Origin: Torreya grandis
Lineage: Eukaryota > Streptophyta > Pinopsida > Cupressales > Taxaceae
Assembly (NCBI GenBank): GCA_037957365.1
Contig: JARHVA010000006.1
Coordinates: 12,606,001-12,670,000 of the forward strand
Direction: 5' to 3'
DNA: 64,000 nt
A program made the position numbers and the translations under genes. Under the pieces are notes generated by a model. That model was not told the DNA's origin, did not search any database, and saw only the letters and a program-made list of their open reading frames with translations. This document shows, in pieces, positions 59,777 to 64,000 of the stretch. The first letter of the stretch is position 1, and each line of letters starts with the position of its first letter.

Positions 59777-61424
59777 GTTATTAAGGTGCAAAATTGTGTT
59801 CTCAAATAGAATTTACTAAGTTCTTATACTTAGCTAAATTTATGATATCAAATATCTATGATGAGCATTAAATTAGATCAAAGATATAATTGTGATTAAT
59901 TTATTTGAATAGATAAGGATCTAATAGAGGATATGATCTTATTAAATACAGATTGATGGTGTATGTGAAGTTAAATTATCAAAGGTTCCTAAGATTTCAT
60001 GTGCTAGTGATAAGTGTATCAGTATCAATAATTTGATAGTAGATTAATGGCATGTGAGTGCTCTTATAGATGGATATCGATGAAGTGCATTGAGTCAAAT
60101 AGTCAATGTGCATAGAAGGCATGTAGAACTACCAAGTGGCACGATCAGAGAAGTAAGGATCTAAGATCAATGGTGATCATTAAAGGGTTAAAGACCAGAA
60201 TACTTCTAAGGAGATCAATAGAGTGTATTTGTTCAAAGTTACTAGGGATCATGAGATGAGGTCAAAGTGTCCAATATTTATCATTTACAAAGTGACCATT
60301 ATAATTTGAATATTCAAATTAATGATCAGTGCATAGATTTTGAGCTATATATTTTGATCTAGGATGACTTTCATGGTGGAGTAAAAACAATTAGAGAGGA
60401 CTTCAAGGAGAATCCAAATAATCTAGTTATAAGGTTTTAATGTCTATAAAATTGAATTTATTGAGCTCCAAAGTTGACCATATGTTCATTCATGGTGTTT
60501 TTATGTACATAATACTATTTTAGCAATTTGTGTGAAGATGTCTTAAAGGTAACATAGAGTGGACCCATGTAATTGAAATTGATCTTGTGTTCTTTTTTTC
60601 TTAATGAAGTGATAAAAGAGTAATAAGTCTCCATGAGACCTATAAGGGCTATTAAGGCCTAATTGAAAGGTGTAACTACTTAAGTGTGACCCATGGATGT
60701 TATGGATAACTTATGAGGATGGTATTGAGATATGTAGATGTCTTAAGGGTTAAGTCAAGTATTATGGCTGACCTATAAGTTGATATGCATGAAGAATCTA
60801 TATATATTAAAGTCCAAGGCCAATTGTTTCTAGACTTGATATAAATGTGTTAATAGATCAGAGGGAGTGTGATCAATGGATGGAATAAAGTAAAAAGTAG
60901 ATTGAGGATGAGTGAATAAGACTAGAGATATCCAAAATGGGTGTTTGGATGCATTTATTATATGATCAGGTTTGAGTGTGTGTGAAGAGTTGAAAGAGAA
61001 GTGGCATACATTTTTTTTCCAATCAGATTGAATTCGATCAAAGTTTTGTAGTTTTTGATTTCATAAGGTGTTGTGTGGGTGCTCAACATCTAGAAAAAGT
61101 GGTTGCTTGTTCATATTTATGGGTGGTTGATCCTTGTGAAGTAGGTACTTCACTAAAAGGTCTCACATTTTTTATCATCTTATATGACACGTATTCCATG
61201 TGTTTTTAGGCTTGAGAGTGGGTTTTATTCCCTAAGAGAATTTCTTATGTAGTTCTTGTGTTATGTGTCTAATATTACATCATCTTTTTTATTCATTATT
61301 ATGAACATCTTGTATGCTTTATGAATTCTTGTGATCTTTTATTAAGAGTTTGAAAGGATTACAATTAAAGTTTCAAATATATTACATCACTGATTCAGCG
61401 CCCCCCTCAGTAATTGTACGTCCA
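59777..61424 (+). mobile_element. Copia 5' LTR, right part
   Basis: It continues from 47320 across element 2. It ends TGATTCAGCGCCCCCCTCAG...GTACGTCCA, a C-rich end of the kind common in plant Ty1/copia LTRs, five bases before a primer site. No coding frame. Confidence 0.65.
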
Positions 61425-61429
61425 AAATT

Positions 61430-61440
61430 TGGTATTAGAG
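61430..61440 (+). other. Primer-binding site, copia element
   Basis: TGGTATTAGAG matches the tRNA-Met site TGGTATCAGAGC with one transition. Confidence 0.8.
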
Positions 61441-61490
61441 TGGGAACTTCATTGTTAGTTTAACCACTTGAATCTAATCTAAGGTATAAT

Positions 61491-62396
61491 ATGGAAAGTC
61501 AATATATGTATGGTTTCTCTACAAAGCAACCATTGATATTCAATGGGTCAAATTATGCTTTATGGAGTACAAGGATGAGGATATAAATCATGTCTCTAGG
61601 GTTTAATATTTTGAAATCTATCATGGATGATTATAATACACCAACCACTCCTCCAACTAGTGTTTCTAAAAAAAATTTGAATGAGAATAATTATAAATTT
61701 ATGAATTCTATCATTTGTGGTCTATCTAAGCCTAAGTTCACCAAAGTGATCCATTACAAGTCTACCAAGGAAATTTAGGTCAAATTACAGACTATCTATG
61801 AAGGAGACTCAAAGGTAAAATTCACTAAATTTTAGACCTACCAAAGGTAATTTTAAGGTCTCAAAATAAATGAAAAAGATATTGTGTCATCCTATCTTCT
61901 AAGGGTTGATGAGGTATTAAACATGATCAGGGGTCTTGTAAAGGTGATTGATGAAGCTAGTATAGTACATAAGGTATTGAGGACTCTTACACTAAATTTT
62001 GACTCAAAGGTTTTACCTATAGAAGAAAGTCATGATCTCACTCAGATGAATATGGATGAATTGAATGGCATCCTTACTACCTATGAGATGAGAGTTGATG
62101 AGGATAAACTTCCTAAGAAGGAAGTAACCTTCAAGGTGATCAAGGAAAAAAAAGCCAAGAAGAATAAGTTAAATCTTGAAGATTTTAATCTTAATGAATA
62201 TCAACTTGAAGCCATGATTTCAATAAAATTGAATGGAATATAAAGTAAGTATGAAGGAAAATTTCTTTTTAAATGTTTTTCATGTGGTAAAGTTGGTCAT
62301 TTTGTAGCAAGATGTCTAGGTAGAGATAAGTTTGAACACAAAGATGTTGATAAAGAATCTCAAAAGGATGAACCCATGAATTTGAGGGTCCTATAA
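61491..62396 (+). pseudogene. Ty1/copia gag with CCHC zinc knuckle
   Basis: One frame from ATG 61491, 50 bases after the primer site, to 62396: FSTKQPLIFNGSNYALWSTR (DUF4219-like start), then FMNSIICGLSKPKFTKV, EKDIVSSYLLRVDEVLNMIR, DSKVLPIEESHDLTQMNMDE and LNGILTTYEMRVDED (UBN2-like gag). The knuckle CFSCGKVGHFVARC lies at 62274-62315. Five or so stops interrupt it, at least one where Trp is expected (TAG near 61776). No frameshift is needed. Gag packages the element RNA. Confidence 0.88.
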
Positions 62397-64000
62397 AGTA
62401 AAAAAATATATTTAGTAATAAAAATGGAAATAAGGAATCATACAAAGGCAGTAAGAGCTTTTACCATGAAGAAGATAGTAACTCAACTATAGAGGAAAAA
62501 GTAAACACATCTGATAGTGATGATTCTTTTTATAATGACATGGAGACATTATTCATGTCTTTCAGTGATAATAAAGGTTAATTTTATTTAAGGAGAGATT
62601 TATTTTTTAGAGATAGCTTAGATGAAGAATATGAAAAAGTCACTCTTGAAGATAAATATCTAGATACTATGGAAGAAATGAAGATACTACAAGGAAATAA
62701 TTAAAAAAATATTCCTTGATCAGATCCAATGAGGAGAAAATTGGAATTTTTTAAGGAAGGTTGAGTAATGAAGTCAAATAACATGATGAGATCACACAAT
62801 AACTTGAAACTTAAGTTTGTACTCTTATTGAATAAATAATGAGTATTGTATCATGTATTAATTAGAGATAGAGTCCTTGTAGATGAAATTAAATCAAGCT
62901 ATGAACAAAGATACAAGTAATGATTTAGATAGTTGGGATGAATTGATGAATGCTACTAAATATTTGAATATTGAGAAGAAAAATAAAAAAAAATGATGTC
63001 ACAAATCAAGGACTATGAAGATCAAATTATTGTGTTTGAATCAAGAATGAATGATAACACCAGAGAACATGAAGATACTATCAAGCATCTCAACAGTCAA
63101 TTAGAATCTATGTCTACAAGCCTAAAAATCAAATAAGATGAGAGATAAAGGTATGTGATTGACATTGAATCATTAAAATCTTAATTAGACAAGACATTAT
63201 AAGGTGAAGTCATTTGTGAAGTTTGAAAAGACTTCAAATGATCTTGATGATATTTTGAGTAGTCAAAATCATGAAAGTGATAGAACTAGTCTTGAATACA
63301 AAGAAAAAAATCATGTAACTCAAAAAAAGATAAAAGATAATGTGAACAAGGACAATCCAAATTTTAATATTAATCATCAATCAAGGAATGAAGGTATTGG
63401 TAGAATGAAGAGAAATCAGATCATACAACTAAATGTTGTGAGGTATGCAAATTTCAATGGTTATTATTAATCTTGAAATAAATTTAGTCATAAGTTAAAA
63501 GATTGTAAAATATCCTCAAGGAATGAATTTGCATGGAATTAAGAGAAATATAATGGAAAACATAAAGAACATCATCACTCAATATAGTCAACATGTTTAC
63601 AAGGAAAGATTGACATATTTTTCTACAAGTGTCAAGGGTTTGGTCATATTAAAAAGTTTTGTAATATCTTCATTAGGAGACCAAATGATCAGGTACATAA
63701 ATGAATTCATGAAAATCTAAGGAATCATCATATATCTCAATCATAAGGTATGTACAATCTAAGAAACCTAATTTATTTCAAATGTCATGAGAGAGGTCAC
63801 ATAGCAAGGTTTTGCAAGAATGATTAGTATTCAACTTCAAAGATTATCAATCCTATCATAAAGAGGAGTCATAGTTAATGGAGGCCTAAGAAGGTAAATG
63901 AAAAATAGGCTCAAAGTGGATTATTTTTCATGATAGAATAGAGAACAAGTTCAAGTATCAAGGAAAAAGCCTTATCTATAGGATCCTGAAATAAAATAAA
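62397..64000 (+). pseudogene. Copia gag-pol linker with further zinc knuckles, runs off the edge
   Basis: Acidic, coiled-coil-like text (EDSNSTIEEKVNTSDSDDSF and others) passes through several frames to about 63430. Three more knuckle-like motifs follow. A very damaged one lies at about 63430-63510 (ends KFSHKLKDC). FYKCQGFGHIKKFC is at 63621-63662 and YFKCHERGHIARFC at 63774-63815; both lack the first Cys (Phe or Tyr in its place). Protease, integrase and RT would lie beyond 64000. Confidence 0.65.

Noticed and set aside
59777..61424. Possible host gene or regulatory region right of element 2
   Set aside because: The C-rich end and the primer site at 61430 followed by copia gag show that it is an LTR.

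Overview
This window looks like intergenic DNA from a very large, repeat-packed seed-plant genome, most likely a gymnosperm such as a conifer. It is strongly AT-rich, has no convincing host gene, tRNA or rRNA, and is mostly made of nested, decayed retrotransposons. The plant assignment rests on Ty3/gypsy elements with two RNase H domains (Tat-like), a chromovirus with a C-terminal chromodomain, a LINE ORF1 with a DUF4283-like region, and tRNA-Met-type primer sites. The species is inferred, not proven.

Layout. 1-7400: very old, degraded DNA with faint coding traces, including a Lys/Ala-rich tail. 8341-9980: 5' half of a LINE (ORF1 plus the start of the endonuclease), cut at 9981 by a diverged LTR. 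11355-12246: a recent 447-bp tandem duplication. 14667-26398: element 1, a nearly complete minus-strand Tat-like Ty3/gypsy element (LTR, gag, PR, RNase H-like, RT, RNase H, INT, LTR). 26399-26650: the end of a plus-strand LTR followed by a primer-binding site. 27054-29506: element 4, a short minus-strand LTR element that keeps only a gag trace. 29600-35127: element 3, a plus-strand chromovirus with 341-bp LTRs. 35283-39492: element 5, plus-strand Tat-like pol, followed by a hairpin-rich spacer and a long unrecognised ORF ending at 44396. About 44441-46939: an LTR-like segment with an Ogre-type primer site and a gypsy remnant. 46940-64000: a Ty1/copia element whose 5' LTR is split by element 2 (47321-59776, minus strand, same family as element 1). 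The copia gag and zinc knuckles run off the right edge.

Within each element the genes would have acted together as capsid protein, protease, reverse transcriptase, RNase H and integrase. Every copy now carries stops or frameshifts, so none looks autonomous. The points most worth following are: the extra RNase H-like domain between protease and RT in three separate copies; the arrays of short hairpins in the U3 of elements 1 and 2, and a second, unrelated hairpin array downstream of element 5; the unrecognised ORF of about 1100 codons after element 5; a duplicated protease in element 2; and the decay of the chromovirus almost entirely by nonsense substitutions, with no net frameshift over about 3.5 kb.

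All coordinates and translations were read by eye. Edges marked approximate may be off by tens of bases.
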